Source: Yersinia bercovieri ATCC 43970
Lineage (GTDB): Bacteria; Pseudomonadota; Gammaproteobacteria; Enterobacterales; Enterobacteriaceae
Direction of reading: 5' to 3'
Length of the DNA: 64,000 nucleotides
Assembly (NCBI RefSeq): GCF_013282745.1
Contig: NZ_CP054044.1
Span: 1,054,001 to 1,118,000 of the forward strand
Part shown: positions 1 to 15,012 of the stretch, piece after piece
Position numbering within the stretch: position 1 is the first letter of the stretch
Layout: each line of letters starts with the position of its first letter
Position numbers and translations under genes: made by a program
The notes under the pieces: model-generated
Databases searched by the model: none
What the model saw: the letters and a program-made list of their open reading frames with translations, nothing else
What the model was told of the DNA's origin: nothing

Positions 1-280
1 CGATAAAGCCCATAACACGTGGCACACTACGCACTAAGTGCCAGCTGGCATCGTTCATCACCATCTGGACCAGGACGTAACCTGGGAAGAATTTGCGTTC
101 ACTTTTACGGCGTTGACCACCGCGAATCTCGACGACTTCTTCCGTTGGAACCATGACTTCGCCAAACAGCTCTTCCATGTCATGTAACTTGATGTGCTCG
201 CGTAGCGATTGAGCTACACGGCCTTCAAAACCGGAAAACGCCTGAACGACGTACCAACGCTTTTTTGGTGCTTCAGACAT
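1..280 (-). CDS. nusG: NusG transcription factor, N-terminal part (cut by window edge)
   Basis: NusG binds RNA polymerase, suppresses pausing, and links it to Rho or to the leading ribosome through S10. About 93 N-terminal codons are visible, beginning [20 protein letters not shown], which is the conserved start of the NGN domain; the KOW domain lies beyond the left edge. The ATG at 280 sits one base after the secE stop codon, so the two genes are almost certainly cotranscribed and translationally coupled, as in other enterobacteria. The partial state is caused by the window, not by mutation. Confidence 0.95.
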   Translation of the reverse strand, partial: MSEAPKKRWYVVQAFSGFEGRVAQSLREHIKLHDMEELFGEVMVPTEEVVEIRGGQRRKSERKFFPGYVLVQMVMNDASWHLVRSVPRVMGFI

Positions 281-281
281 C

Positions 282-665
282 TTAGAACCTCAGGCCAGTA
301 ATAAATGATACCAAGCGGACCAGGATACCATCTAGCCCCCATAGAATCAGTGACATTACAGCAGTTACCGCAGCAACGATTAACGTTGTGTGCAGAGTTT
401 CCTGACGGGTAGGCCAAATCACTTTACGCACTTCCGTGCGTGCTTCACGAGCAAACGCTACAGTGGCTTTACCTTTTGCCGTCATCAGCGCAACAGCACC
501 GGCAACAGCGATAATTACTACAACTGCCAACGCGCGCAGCGGCAAGCTGAAATCACGGTAATAATAATTGCCAACAATAGCTGCAACTAACAATACAGCA
601 ACGATTAGCCATTTAGCCGTTTCCAGGCCGCGTCCGCTCCCTGGAGCCTCGGTATTCGCACTCAT
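282..665 (-). CDS. secE: SecE, preprotein translocase subunit
   Basis: SecE is the small essential inner-membrane subunit that clamps SecY in the Sec translocon. The 127-residue protein has three hydrophobic stretches (roughly residues 19-37, 43-61 and 93-115), the three-helix form found in enterobacteria. The conserved amphipathic segment with [13 protein letters not shown] lies before the last helix. I place the start at the ATG at 665 (MSANTEAP) rather than the in-frame ATG five codons upstream, because MSANTEA matches the family N-terminus. nusG follows after one base. Confidence 0.95.
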   Translation of the reverse strand: MSANTEAPGSGRGLETAKWLIVAVLLVAAIVGNYYYRDFSLPLRALAVVVIIAVAGAVALMTAKGKATVAFAREARTEVRKVIWPTRQETLHTTLIVAAVTAVMSLILWGLDGILVRLVSFITGLRF

Positions 666-855
666 AAACCAACCTGTCACTATGATTCAGAACAAACAAC
701 TTTGCTTCGCATCGCAAAGCAAACCAAGCCGAAGGATGCTCTAGAGACTCTCTAATCGGCACCATTCAGCACTATTCGCCGTACTTCCAGAGCCCATCTC
801 ACCGGTAATTATGATAAAAAACTACTGATGAGATAGGTTCTAGTATGACAACGTA

Positions 856-884
856 GAAAAAGGGCATCAAATGATGCCCTTTTA
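856..884 (-). terminator. Rho-independent terminator after tufB
   Basis: On the minus strand an AAAGGGCATCA / TGATGCCCTTT inverted repeat is followed by a T run (plus-strand A run at 857-861). It lies 20-50 bases past the tufB stop codon and separates the tRNA-tufB unit from secE-nusG. Confidence 0.85.
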
Positions 885-903
885 TCGCATGTCGCGTCAA
901 ATC

Positions 904-2121
<1,218 letters not shown>

Positions 2122-2198
2122 TCACCACATCAACCAAGCGCATGCTTGATGAATCCATAACACAGAAAGAAAAATCAGGGGGACGAGAGAATTAGAAG

Positions 2199-2274
2199 TG
2201 GTGCTGATAGGCAGATTCGAACTGCCGACCTCACCCTTACCAAGGGTGCGCTCTACCAACTGAGCCATATCAGC
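2199..2274 (-). tRNA. thrT: tRNA-Thr (anticodon GGT)
   Basis: A 76-nt cloverleaf on the minus strand begins GCTGATATGGCTCAGTTGG and ends with encoded CCA. The anticodon is GGT, reading ACC/ACU. It is the last tRNA before tufB and is probably processed from the common tRNA-tufB transcript. Confidence 0.97.
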
Positions 2275-2280
2275 GCATCT

Positions 2281-2355
<75 letters not shown>

Positions 2356-2444
2356 ATCTTAGAACTCGGCTACCTGACTTAATCTGCAGAAACTTGAAAG
2401 GAAGGGCTTGGCCACTTCACTCTTCATCGAGAGCGTTGCTCTCG

Positions 2445-2672
2445 CCTTGAGTGTGTATTGGGGTTCGATCTTCTGAATCACCCTGAGACTCAAGGTTAAA
2501 TATGGTGGTGGGGGAAGGATTATTCGTCACTTCGTTCCTCACCCTTCGGGTCGCCGCGTTGCGTCGCTGTCTCGCTACGCTCGGCTCGAACCTTATCGAA
2601 GGTTTTCACCTTCCCCTTGAGTGCTCATCTGAATTCTCAATGGGAAGTCAGCTTGAAACTCAAGGTTAAATA

Positions 2673-2691
<19 letters not shown>
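2445..2691 (-). repeat. rtT-like 170-bp-period repeat downstream of tRNA-Tyr
   Basis: A perfect 34-bp block at 2488-2521 is repeated at 2658-2691, exactly 170 bp apart. Its last 19 bases are the 3' end of the tRNA-Tyr gene, including CCA. Each unit also carries CCTTGAGT (2445-2452 and 2615-2622) and the complementary ACTCAAGG (2488-2495 and 2658-2665), giving an 8-bp stem after each tRNA 3' end. The rest of the period is diverged. The design resembles the rtT repeats described after E. coli tyrT, but here it sits in the tyrU position. It could be a decayed second tRNA-Tyr gene. Confidence 0.75.
2520..2609 (-). CDS. Possible 29-codon basic peptide in the rtT-like spacer
   Basis: Between the two repeat blocks the minus strand has an open frame of 29 codons with a GTG start at 2609 and TAA at 2520, reading (M)KTFDKVRAERSE... 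with a charged, Arg/Glu-rich composition. A purine-rich AAGGGGAAG lies immediately before the GTG, rather close for a ribosome binding site. The length equals what I recall for the Tpr peptide of the E. coli rtT region, but the sequence similarity is not established. The frame may be chance within a structured RNA. Confidence 0.25.
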   Translation of the reverse strand: MKTFDKVRAERSETATQRGDPKGEERSDE

Positions 2692-2757
<66 letters not shown>

Positions 2758-2775
2758 TAATTGTAACTACTTGAA

Positions 2776-2851
<76 letters not shown>

Positions 2852-2865
2852 ATCAAGTGCTGCGC

Positions 2866-2894
2866 ATTCTAGGTAGAGCTGGCTTATGATGCAA
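2866..2894 (-). promoter_or_regulatory. Sigma-70 promoter of the thrU-tyrU-glyT-thrT-tufB operon
   Basis: On the minus strand TTGCAT (2889-2894) and TAGAAT (2866-2871) are separated by exactly 17 bases. A GC-rich stretch (GCGCAGC) follows the -10, as expected for a stringently controlled stable-RNA promoter. Confidence 0.8.
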
Positions 2895-3245
2895 CAAAAA
2901 AATTGCATTAGTCACCTTTTTGCTCACAAAACGGCCATTTTTCAGCTGAGCGTAGTATTATTAACCGTGATTAGCTTAATTTGCATTCAGAATGTCGACT
3001 ATAATAATCGACTGTGCAACTGAAAATCCACCAAAAAAACCAGCCCCCATTTCAATAATCTTATCATCGCTGACTGCATATAATTTTAGCCACCGCCCCA
3101 AAATAGGGCAATTCGCCCCACTACAGTGCTGATTCTGCTAAAAACTTTCTGCTCCATTGAGGGTAGTTGCGCCGCCATATTATTTGGCTTGTTTATTGCT
3201 TACACATAAATATCTACGCGGTTAAGGTTTTTGAGGAGTTTTATC
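2895..3245. other. Divergent intergenic region between the tRNA operon and the GNAT gene
   Basis: This AT-rich 350-bp stretch holds no convincing gene. On the plus strand a TATAAT at 3000-3005 lies inside a short GTCGA/TCGAC inverted repeat, but no good -35 box is correctly spaced. A GAGGAG ribosome binding site at about 3233-3238 serves the acetyltransferase start at 3246. Confidence 0.6.
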
Positions 3246-3797
3246 ATGAAGATAGTGTTACTTAATGCGGCTACATTGCCGGTCTACCACAGCGAGCTGG
3301 CAAGATTATTGATGGATGCGGTCTCTCATGGTGCCTCTATTGGCTATAACACGCGCTCCCTTTCGCAGGAAGAAGCCGAGAACTATTTTAGTAGCCTCCG
3401 CCCCGCGATGGCGAAAGGATCACTATTATTGTGGATTGCTCGCGATGAAACGGGAATTACCGGAACGATACAACTAGATCTCTGCCAAAAACCGAATGGC
3501 TTAAATCGGGCTGAAGTACAGAAATTATTAGTACACAGTCGTAGTCGCCGTGCTGGTATTGGACATAAATTGATTCTTGAAATGGAGAAAGTTGCCGTTC
3601 AACTGCGCCGTGGATTGCTCTATCTCGATACCCAAGCGGGTTCTCCTGCCGAATCATTTTACCGTGCACAGGGCTATTTCTGCATGGGTGAAATTCCTGA
3701 TTATGCCTGTACACCGGATGGTGATTATCATCCGACAGCAATTTACTTTAAGCGTTTATTTACTGTTAATCAATCACATACAGCCGTAGCTATTTAG
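3246..3797 (+). CDS. GNAT-family N-acetyltransferase
   Basis: This 183-residue protein has the GNAT fold pattern: a strand with GTIQLDL around residue 77, then the acetyl-CoA loop region RSRRAGIGHKL near 103-113, and a C-terminal YRAQGY segment near residue 141 typical of the family. The substrate is unknown; family members acetylate amines on small molecules, antibiotics or protein N-termini. I chose the ATG at 3246 because a GAGGAG sequence precedes it by about eight bases; the upstream in-frame ATG has none. In E. coli nothing comparable lies between the tRNA cluster and coaA, so this is a lineage-specific addition. Confidence 0.85.
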   Translation: MKIVLLNAATLPVYHSELARLLMDAVSHGASIGYNTRSLSQEEAENYFSSLRPAMAKGSLLLWIARDETGITGTIQLDLCQKPNGLNRAEVQKLLVHSRSRRAGIGHKLILEMEKVAVQLRRGLLYLDTQAGSPAESFYRAQGYFCMGEIPDYACTPDGDYHPTAIYFKRLFTVNQSHTAVAI

Positions 3798-4004
3798 CCA
3801 CGGTAGTCCCGACAGTAAAAAGACTAGGCCTTACTGTACTTATTAATAATTGACTGGAATAGCAACACACTTCAAAGAAATCACTCGCGAAGTACAAAAA
3901 TGTCTACGCCAAAGAGCAAGCTGCCTATAATATGCAGCTTGTTTCTTATCTGGAGTTGGCGTCCAGCGCCTTGTCCACCTGCGTTAACAGGCAGAATTTG
4001 GCTT

Positions 4005-4955
4005 ATGACAAAAAGAGATCAATCTTTAGCGACGCCTTATCTACAGTTCGATCGTACTCAGTGGGCAGCTCTGCGCGACTCAGTACCATTGACACTAACA
4101 GAAGAAGAGATCGTTAAGCTCAAAGGGATTAACGAAGATCTTTCATTAGATGAAGTGGCACAGATTTATCTACCACTCTCGCGCCTGCTTAATTTTTATA
4201 TCAGTTCTAACCTACGTCGCCAGGCTGTTCTGGAGCAATTCCTTGGAACCGATGGCCAGCGTATTCCTTATGTTATTGGTATTGCGGGCAGTGTTGCTGT
4301 CGGTAAAAGTACCACAGCCCGTTTATTGCAGGCCTTGCTAAGCCGCTGGCCGGAGCATCGTAGTGTAGAGCTGATTACTACAGACGGTTTTCTTTATCCG
4401 AATAAGGTGCTTAATGAGCGCGGTCTGATGAAGAAAAAAGGATTCCCGCAATCCTATGATATGCATAATTTGGTGAAATTCGTTTCTGAAGTAAAATCAG
4501 GCGCTGACCATGTCACCGCACCTGTTTACTCTCATCTAATATATGATATCGTGCCCGATGGTAATAAGATTATTAAGCAACCCGACATCCTGATATTAGA
4601 AGGATTGAATGTACTCCAAAGTGGTATGGATTACCCTCACGATCCCCATCATGTATTTGTCTCTGACTTTGTAGATTTCTCTATATATGTTGATGCACCT
4701 GAGGATTTACTTCAAAGTTGGTATATTAATCGGTTCCTTAAATTCCGACAGGGCGCATTTTCTAATCCTAACTCTTACTTCCATAATTATGCAAAACTGC
4801 CTGAGACCGAGGCAGTCAAGATCGCAACGCAGTTATGGACTGAAATTAATGGATTGAATTTAAAGCAAAATATATTACCCACCCGTGAGCGGGCAAGCCT
4901 AATTATGACGAAGAGTGCCAATCATGCCGTTGAAAGTGTGCGCTTAAGAAAATAG
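4005..4955 (+). CDS. coaA: Pantothenate kinase (type I)
   Basis: CoaA phosphorylates pantothenate with ATP, the first and rate-limiting step of coenzyme A synthesis, and is feedback-inhibited by CoA. The 316-residue protein has the P-loop GSVAVGKST near residue 94 and the conserved YDMHNL segment. The open frame extends 35 codons further upstream, but those codons look non-coding and MTKRDQSL is the family start. It is transcribed convergently with birA; a hairpin lies between them. Confidence 0.96.
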   Translation: MTKRDQSLATPYLQFDRTQWAALRDSVPLTLTEEEIVKLKGINEDLSLDEVAQIYLPLSRLLNFYISSNLRRQAVLEQFLGTDGQRIPYVIGIAGSVAVGKSTTARLLQALLSRWPEHRSVELITTDGFLYPNKVLNERGLMKKKGFPQSYDMHNLVKFVSEVKSGADHVTAPVYSHLIYDIVPDGNKIIKQPDILILEGLNVLQSGMDYPHDPHHVFVSDFVDFSIYVDAPEDLLQSWYINRFLKFRQGAFSNPNSYFHNYAKLPETEAVKIATQLWTEINGLNLKQNILPTRERASLIMTKSANHAVESVRLRK

Positions 4956-4961
4956 AAAATT

Positions 4962-4984
4962 GCGGGTAGTCATCACTGCCCGCT
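4962..4984. terminator. Hairpin between convergent coaA and birA
   Basis: GCGGGTAGT and ACTGCCCGC form a nine-pair stem with a four-base loop, containing one G-U wobble. AT-rich sequence flanks it on both sides, so it may act as a weak bidirectional terminator. Confidence 0.5.
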
Positions 4985-4993
4985 AATTATTTA

Positions 4994-5953
4994 TTAGGCA
5001 CCACGAAGAGATATCTCGCCGCCAATATAAGGTTTTATATCACCGTTCTGCTCAAGTAATAATGCACCTTGCTGATCGATACCTCGAGCTATCCCATATA
5101 TCTCTTGATTTCCAATAATCAACTTTACGGGACGATCAAGGTAATTATCCATTTGCCGCCAGCGAGAAATAAAGGCCGACAACCCTTCATTTTCAAATTT
5201 AACCACTGCCAGTCGTAATTCGGATAATAACTCAGCCGTTAGCTTATTGCGGTCGATAATAACACCCGCTTCTTGCAAGTTAATCCACTCTTGATTAATA
5301 ACATTGATTGTCGATTCACGCATTGTCAGATTGATACCAGCACCAATTACCAACTGAGCAGCATCACCCGTTTTCCCCGTCAGCTCGACTAATATACCCG
5401 CTAATTTTTTATCATTTAAATACAGGTCATTCGGCCACTTAACTCGGACATTTTCAGCGCCCAATTTATGTAGCACCTCAGCCATGACTATCCCAACAAC
5501 CAAGCTTAGCCCCATTGCCGCAGCGGGGCCTTGTTCCAGACGCCAGAACATGGAGAGATAAAGATTGGCACCAAAAGGCGATACCCACTGACGCCCACGT
5601 CTGCCGCGCCCAGCGTGTTGATATTCAGCCACACAGGCATCGCCAGATTTAAGTTCTGCTATACGATCCAGTAGATATTGGTTAGTCGAGTCAACAACGG
5701 GTAATACAGCCACCTGCCCTGTAGGCAAGTGACTTAATATTTTTTGTTCATCCAACAATTGGGTAGGCGCAGGTAGACTATAACCTTTACCGGGAACCGT
5801 AAAAACATCTAATCCCCACTCTCTGATAGTTTGTATATGCTTATTAATTGCGGCACGACTCATGCCAAATGTTGCGCCCAACTGCTCGCCGGAGTGAAAA
5901 GCACCATCCGCTAATATGCCGATTAACCGTAAAGGGATTTTATAATCTTTCAC
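4994..5953 (-). CDS. birA: BirA bifunctional biotin ligase / biotin operon repressor
   Basis: BirA activates biotin to biotinyl-AMP, transfers it to the carboxylase carrier protein BCCP, and represses the bio operon when dimeric. The 319-residue protein has an N-terminal winged helix-turn-helix (about residues 22-47, [14 protein letters not shown]), the biotin/AMP loop GRGRRGRQW near 115-123, and KWPNDLYLN near 174 in the ligase domain. Its start overlaps the murB stop by four bases, so the two are translationally coupled, as in E. coli. Confidence 0.96.
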   Translation of the reverse strand: MKDYKIPLRLIGILADGAFHSGEQLGATFGMSRAAINKHIQTIREWGLDVFTVPGKGYSLPAPTQLLDEQKILSHLPTGQVAVLPVVDSTNQYLLDRIAELKSGDACVAEYQHAGRGRRGRQWVSPFGANLYLSMFWRLEQGPAAAMGLSLVVGIVMAEVLHKLGAENVRVKWPNDLYLNDKKLAGILVELTGKTGDAAQLVIGAGINLTMRESTINVINQEWINLQEAGVIIDRNKLTAELLSELRLAVVKFENEGLSAFISRWRQMDNYLDRPVKLIIGNQEIYGIARGIDQQGALLLEQNGDIKPYIGGEISLRGA

Positions 5954-6987
5954 GACAAACGCTCCACAGCATTAACCTCACCATTACTTGCGATAAAGCG
6001 CACTTCTGGTTCTAACCAGATTGAAAATTTCTTGGCAACTTGCTGACGGATATAACTGGCAAGGCCTAATACATCCTGACTTGTTGCCTCTGCAAGGTTA
6101 ATCAGAACCAGTGCTTGCTGTTGATGTACTGCCGCCCCACCGATCTGGTGTCCTTTAAGCCCGCATTGGTCGATAAGCCAACCGGCGGCCAACTTTACCG
6201 AACCATCGGGTTGTCGGTAATGAGGTGCAGTAGGGTAATTTTTTACAATATCTTCGGCGACAGCAGCATCCACTACCGGATTTTTGAAAAAGCTACCTGC
6301 ATTACCGGCCACGGTGGGATCGGGTAGTTTGCTACGGCGCATTGCACAGACAGAGTTGAAGATCTCTTGCGCGGTAACACTCAATGGATCCATACGCGTT
6401 AAATCACCATAGCCCAGTGTCGGTGTCCATGATTTTATTAATCTGATACCCACAGCGACGATGGCAAACCCATCTCCATACTGATGCTTAAATATGCTAT
6501 CACGATAGCCAAATTGACACTCTTGAGCTGAAAGGCGCAAAACAGTACCTTTATTCATATCAAGTAAATCAACGTATTCGCATACTTTTTGCAGTTCAAC
6601 ACCATAGGCTCCGATATTTTGAATCGGTGCAGAACCAACGCAGCCGGGAATTAACGCTAAGTTCTCTAAGCCTGGCATGTTGTTTTGCAATGAATAGCAG
6701 ACCAATTGATGCCAGTTCTCCCCTGCTCCAACATGCAGATGCCAAGCGGCATCATCTTCAGTGGAAGTGATACCTTTAATACGATTAAGTAATACTGTCC
6801 CTGAATAATTTTCGATAAATAGAACATTACTACCTTCACCAAGCAAAAGTACCGGTTGATGCTTAGAGAGTGATTCACGCCATGCGCTGATCAATTCCTC
6901 AGTCGAATTGGCACTGATTACGCTGTTCGCATAGGCTGGTAGCGCGAAAGTATTGAGATGTTTTAGCGGGGAACCTTGATTCGACAT
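5950..6987 (-). CDS. murB: UDP-N-acetylenolpyruvoylglucosamine reductase
   Basis: MurB reduces UDP-GlcNAc-enolpyruvate to UDP-MurNAc using NADPH and FAD, the second committed step of peptidoglycan synthesis. The 345-residue type I enzyme shows the FAD-binding region [11 protein letters not shown] near residue 47, the GYRDS motif in the substrate domain, GSFFKNP with the catalytic serine near residue 230, and WLEPEVRFI with the catalytic glutamate near the C-terminus. It lies downstream of the rrn operon in the same direction, then overlaps birA. Confidence 0.96.
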   Translation of the reverse strand: MSNQGSPLKHLNTFALPAYANSVISANSTEELISAWRESLSKHQPVLLLGEGSNVLFIENYSGTVLLNRIKGITSTEDDAAWHLHVGAGENWHQLVCYSLQNNMPGLENLALIPGCVGSAPIQNIGAYGVELQKVCEYVDLLDMNKGTVLRLSAQECQFGYRDSIFKHQYGDGFAIVAVGIRLIKSWTPTLGYGDLTRMDPLSVTAQEIFNSVCAMRRSKLPDPTVAGNAGSFFKNPVVDAAVAEDIVKNYPTAPHYRQPDGSVKLAAGWLIDQCGLKGHQIGGAAVHQQQALVLINLAEATSQDVLGLASYIRQQVAKKFSIWLEPEVRFIASNGEVNAVERLS

Positions 6988-7205
6988 TACTTAGATACTC
7001 ATTCTAACTAGCTCTGGTGCTAGTCTAACCGATCATAATGCGCATATTGTATTTTGTTTTAAGTGAAGATATAAAAAACTCCCTCTCTACTCGTTGGGTG
7101 TCGTAATCAATGGCGAGCAGGTCACGGAATTTGTCAGCAGTCTGCATTTACAGCCACGATACTGCTCACCATAGCTGCTAGTGGTTTCTATTTTTTGGAT
7201 AGCAG

Positions 7206-7240
7206 AAAAGCAAAAACCCCACGCTTTTGGCATGGGGTTT
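7206..7240 (-). terminator. Rho-independent terminator of the rrn operon
   Basis: Thirteen bases past the 5S end the minus strand has AAACCCCATGC, a short loop, and GCGTGGGGTTT followed by TT and a T-rich tail. This strong GC stem ends rRNA transcription before murB. Confidence 0.88.
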
Positions 7241-7252
7241 CGGCTTGATTTG

Positions 7253-7372
7253 ATGCCTGGCAGTGTCCTACTCTCGCATGGGGAGACCCCACACTACCAT
7301 CGGCGCTACGGCGTTTCACTTCTGAGTTCGGCATGGGATCAGGTGGGACCACCGCGCTATGGCCGCCAGGCA
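7253..7372 (-). rRNA. rrf: 5S ribosomal RNA
   Basis: This 120-nt sequence on the minus strand begins TGCCTGGCGG and ends CTGCCAGGCAT, with the terminal stem intact. A single 5S gene is present; there is no distal tRNA and no second 5S of the kind found in E. coli rrnD. Confidence 0.97.
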
Positions 7373-7488
7373 AATTCTGTTTTAACTCACCCGCTTCACA
7401 ATAATATATCGTGCAGCCAGTCAGCCCAATCTCGGAACTTCGCTGAAAATCTCTCTCTCTCAAACCACCAAAACACCTTTGGTGTTGT

Positions 7489-10395
<2,907 letters not shown>

Positions 10396-10534
10396 TCACA
10401 ACCCGAAGGTGTCTTTGCAGACCCTTGCGTTGCGATTATTTGAGAGACTCTAATACAGGCTACTCCTTATCTCAGTACATCTACGGAGAGATAAGTTTCA
10501 GCTGTATTGTTTCAATTTTCAGCTTGTTCCAGAT

Positions 10535-10546
10535 TGTTAAAGAGCA
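10535..10546 (-). promoter_or_regulatory. Spacer boxA antitermination signal
   Basis: TGCTCTTTAACA occurs on the minus strand in the spacer between tRNA-Ala and 23S. It is the consensus boxA bound by NusB-S10 (NusE) in rRNA antitermination. Confidence 0.85.
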
Positions 10547-10604
10547 ATATTTCACAACACACTGTGTCTTGCGACCGCAGTACGTTTTGAAATAGTTTTT
10601 TATA

Positions 10605-10680
10605 TGGTGGAGCTAAGCGGGATCGAACCGCTGACCTCCTGCGTGCAAGGCAGGCGCTCTCCCAGCTGAGCTATAGCCCC
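10605..10680 (-). tRNA. alaT: tRNA-Ala (anticodon TGC)
   Basis: A 76-nt tRNA in the 16S-23S spacer on the minus strand begins GGGGCTATAGCTCAGCTGGG, has anticodon TGC and ends with encoded CCA. It is cotranscribed with rRNA. The symbol is by analogy; copy identity cannot be told from this window. Confidence 0.96.
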
Positions 10681-10731
10681 ATATAAAAAGCAAATCACCT
10701 TATTGCTGCAACTCAACAGGGAATGGTGAGT

Positions 10732-10808
<77 letters not shown>

Positions 10809-10910
10809 AACAAGGTACTAAAGCCCGGCTAATCTCTCAGCCCGGCCTTATTTGCTCGTTACTTTCTATCAGACAATCTGTGTGGACACTGCGCAATGCG
10901 TATCGTGAGG

Positions 10911-12453
<1,543 letters not shown>

Positions 12454-12641
12454 AAGATTTGTTTGATTTGCTGCTAATGAAAGCAGCGATGCTCAAAGAT
12501 TACTTTCTGCAAATATGCATTCGAACCGAAGTTCAAATGTGTACTGCTTTGGTCACTCTTCAAGACTTTGATATTGCTTCTGCCTGCCGAAACAGGCTTC
12601 GATATCGTCTTGCGAGTGCCCACACAGATTGTCTGATAAAT

Positions 12642-12653
12642 TGTTAAAGAGCA
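12642..12653 (-). promoter_or_regulatory. Leader boxA antitermination signal
   Basis: TGCTCTTTAACA lies in the rrn leader on the minus strand, about 40 bases after promoter P2 and 190 bases before 16S. It is identical to the spacer boxA at 10535-10546 and recruits the NusB/S10 antitermination complex. Confidence 0.85.
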
Positions 12654-12692
12654 GTGAGTTAGCAACCTTCCGGTCAGTAACTCGAGGTGCGC

Positions 12693-12720
12693 ATATTACG
12701 CTTTCCTCACTCAGAGTCAA
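12693..12720 (-). promoter_or_regulatory. rrn promoter P2
   Basis: On the minus strand TTGACT (12715-12720) and TAATAT (12693-12698) are 16 bases apart and followed by GCGCAC, closely matching the constitutive P2 of E. coli rrn operons. Confidence 0.85.
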
Positions 12721-12803
12721 CTACTTATTTCGTTGAATTTCTCTGTTCTCTTTGCCGGTCACTTAACTACTTGATTCGTTGTGTGCCGTCTCGATGGATG
12801 CGC

Positions 12804-12831
12804 ATTATAGGGAGTCGAGTTTTTTGCACAA
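12804..12831 (-). promoter_or_regulatory. rrn promoter P1 with AT-rich UP region
   Basis: On the minus strand TTGTGC (12826-12831) and a perfect TATAAT (12804-12809) are 16 bases apart, with a GCGC discriminator after the -10. An A/T-rich block (about 12832-12865) immediately upstream looks like an UP element. P1 is the growth-rate and ppGpp-controlled rRNA promoter. P1 and P2 are 111 bases apart. Fis sites are expected upstream (12870-12960) but I could not assign them. Confidence 0.85.
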
Positions 12832-12999
12832 CTCTTTTTTCGCCTTTTTTTACTGTTTGAATACTTTTCACTCCTTACGTGCAGATCTTGGTCGATCTAT
12901 TGTGCTTTCACTGAGGTCACCCTCTTCGATTGGTTGTAATTCCAGCAACAAAGGCTAGTATTGCCAGTAAAATGAGATCTTATAAAAGAGGTTATTGTT

Positions 13000-13542
13000 A
13001 TGTCCGATGCTATTCGCCCCTACCTACATTATTTACCAACGCTAGGTGATCGCGTCATGGTCGATAGATCTAGCGTGATCATTGGCAATGTTATTCTGGG
13101 CGATGATGTCAGTGTCTGGCCGTTGGTCGCGATTCGGGGTGATGTCAATCAAGTCGTCATTGGCGCACGTTCAAATATCCAAGACGGTAGTGTGTTACAT
13201 GTAACCCATAAGTCTGAACATAATCCTGAAGGGAACCCGCTGATTATTGGCGAGGACGTGACGGTTGGCCACAAAGCTATGCTTCACGGTTGTACTATCG
13301 GCAACCGAGTACTCGTTGGAATGGGATCGATCCTGTTAGATGGGGCAGTAATAGAAGATGATGTGATGATTGGAGCCGGTAGCCTGGTTGCCCCGGGGAA
13401 ACGATTAGTTAGTGGTTACCTCTATATGGGCAGCCCGGCTAAACAAGTCCGTCCGTTAACACCGGCGGAATATGAAGGTCTGCTCTACTCTGCCAGTAAC
13501 TACGTACGCTGGAAAGATGACTATCTGGCCGAAACTAAATAA
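13000..13542 (+). CDS. yrdA: Gamma-carbonic-anhydrase-like hexapeptide-repeat protein
   Basis: This 180-residue protein is a left-handed beta-helix made of hexapeptide repeats (VIIGNVILGDDVSVWP and following). The conserved metal-site histidines of the gamma carbonic anhydrase family are visible in VLHVTH and VGHKAMLHG. The physiological reaction of YrdA is not established; E. coli homologues are described as carbonic anhydrase-like or ferripyochelin-binding-like. It lies directly upstream of the rrn operon and divergent from it. Unlike in E. coli, no yrdB lies between it and aroE. Confidence 0.92.
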   Translation: MSDAIRPYLHYLPTLGDRVMVDRSSVIIGNVILGDDVSVWPLVAIRGDVNQVVIGARSNIQDGSVLHVTHKSEHNPEGNPLIIGEDVTVGHKAMLHGCTIGNRVLVGMGSILLDGAVIEDDVMIGAGSLVAPGKRLVSGYLYMGSPAKQVRPLTPAEYEGLLYSASNYVRWKDDYLAETK

Positions 13543-13556
13543 GTAGCAATAGTAGA

Positions 13557-13586
13557 TGCAGGAAATAGGTCATTATCTTTCCTGCA
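13557..13586. terminator. Hairpin between convergent yrdA and aroE
   Basis: TGCAGGAAA (13557-13565) and TTTCCTGCA (13578-13586) form a perfect 9-bp stem. Only a short T-rich tract (ATTATTCTG) follows on the plus strand, so it is a moderate terminator for yrdA. Confidence 0.5.
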
Positions 13587-13602
13587 TTATTCTGTGCTCT
13601 TC

Positions 13603-14424
13603 TTATTTACCTAACTCATCACGCAACTGATTTAAGACCGGTGCAATTTCTGGCATCACACCGTGCCAGAGTTGGAAAGCATGTGCCGCTTGCCCCACCA
13701 GCATACCCAGACCATCGGCATAGTTTGTCACGCCTAACCTCTTACTCCAGACTAAGAATGGGGTATCCTCAGCTTGATAAAACATATCATAGCAGCGCGT
13801 TTGCGGGCCGATGATATTCGTAGGTAAGTTTGGAACCTCACCATGAATACCTGAGGCGGTGGCATTTATGATTAAATCAAAGCGCTGCCCATTCAGGGTC
13901 TGCATTTCGGTAACATCAATATCACCCAAATGGTGGAATACTTCAGCAAGCTGCTGCGCACGCGCATAAGTGCGATTAGTAATAACCACCTTGCACCCGT
14001 ATGAGAGTAAAGGGAGGATAACACCACGGGCCGCCCCGCCCGCGCCCACAAGCAGGATAGTGTCGGTTTCTTGGATCAGGTGCAGCCGTTGAAGGTCACT
14101 GAGCAAACCAATGCCGTCGGTATTGTCACCTAATAAGCGGCCATCTTTTAATTGCTTGATCGTATTAACCGCCCCTGCCAATGACGCACGATCTGTCAGT
14201 TCATCACATTTTGCATGCGCGCGTTCTTTAAACGGCGTGGTGATATTCGCACCCACTGCACCACGCGCAAAAAAGGACGATAATACCTCCTCAAATGTTT
14301 CATTAGGTGCAAGTACCTTACCGTATTGATGCTCTATACCTGTTTGCTCAGCAAAAAGCGCATGGATCCTCGGCGATTTACTGTGCCCAATTGGATTACC
14401 AAATACTGCGAACTTCTGATCCAT
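13603..14424 (-). CDS. aroE: Shikimate dehydrogenase
   Basis: AroE reduces 3-dehydroshikimate to shikimate with NADPH in the aromatic amino acid pathway. The 273-residue protein shows [10 protein letters not shown] at the N-terminus (substrate serines), NITTPFKE with the catalytic lysine near residue 65, NTDG near 101, and the nucleotide loop GAGGAARG near 127 followed by NRTYARA with the NADP-specific arginine. It is the last gene of the dprA-smg-yrdD-tsaC-aroE run, eight bases after tsaC. Confidence 0.97.
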   Translation of the reverse strand: MDQKFAVFGNPIGHSKSPRIHALFAEQTGIEHQYGKVLAPNETFEEVLSSFFARGAVGANITTPFKERAHAKCDELTDRASLAGAVNTIKQLKDGRLLGDNTDGIGLLSDLQRLHLIQETDTILLVGAGGAARGVILPLLSYGCKVVITNRTYARAQQLAEVFHHLGDIDVTEMQTLNGQRFDLIINATASGIHGEVPNLPTNIIGPQTRCYDMFYQAEDTPFLVWSKRLGVTNYADGLGMLVGQAAHAFQLWHGVMPEIAPVLNQLRDELGK

Positions 14425-14432
14425 GCTATTTC

Positions 14433-14999
14433 CTACCCTTGACGAAATTGCTTACCGGTTATGGCGTCTCTGATTTCAGATGGGTTTAAGCGGCCACCAA
14501 CCTTGCCAAAGAGCACCGGCAGTGAAGGGCCAAACTGTATTCTCACTTCTTCATCTGTACGGCAAGGTTCACGACCACTTAAATTGGCGCTGGTTGAAAC
14601 CAGTGGTTTGCCATATTGCAAGCAAAGCTGTTGTACAAGTGGGTGGTCACTTACTCTCACGGCCAGTGAATCAAAGCTACCCGTTAGCCAACGTGGTGTT
14701 TCAGCTCGAGCTGGAATCACCCAGGTTACCGCCCCTGGCCAACAGGAAAAAATAGTCTCTCGTTGTAAGTCACTTAACGTCGAGTCGTCAATATAAGGTT
14801 TTAATTGTTCATAATTGGCTGCAATCAGGATCAAACCTTTCTGCCATGGTCGCTGTTTTAAGGCTAATAGCGCATTCACGGCCTTTTCGCTATCAGGGTC
14901 ACAGCCTAAACCAAAAACAGCTTCTGTCGGATAGGCAATAACCTCCTCTTGCTGCAGTGCCCGCAGCACATCGGCCAAAACGTCACTCTTCTCTTTCAT
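14433..14999 (-). CDS. tsaC: Threonylcarbamoyl-AMP synthase
   Basis: TsaC (YrdC/RimN) makes threonylcarbamoyl-AMP from threonine, bicarbonate and ATP for the t6A37 modification of ANN-decoding tRNAs. The 188-residue protein is a single YrdC domain with [17 protein letters not shown] near residue 17, the KQRP motif and STSANLSG. I chose ATG 14999 (MKEKSDVL), about the family length; the frame is open 13 codons further upstream. Confidence 0.93.
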   Translation of the reverse strand: MKEKSDVLADVLRALQQEEVIAYPTEAVFGLGCDPDSEKAVNALLALKQRPWQKGLILIAANYEQLKPYIDDSTLSDLQRETIFSCWPGAVTWVIPARAETPRWLTGSFDSLAVRVSDHPLVQQLCLQYGKPLVSTSANLSGREPCRTDEEVRIQFGPSLPVLFGKVGGRLNPSEIRDAITGKQFRQG

Positions 15000-15012
15000 G
15001 CTTACTCTGTTA

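Noticed and set aside
3815..3838. ACAGTAA / TTACTGT hairpin after the GNAT gene
   Set aside because: The stem is AT-rich, seven bases and lacks a T run, so it is too weak to call a terminator.
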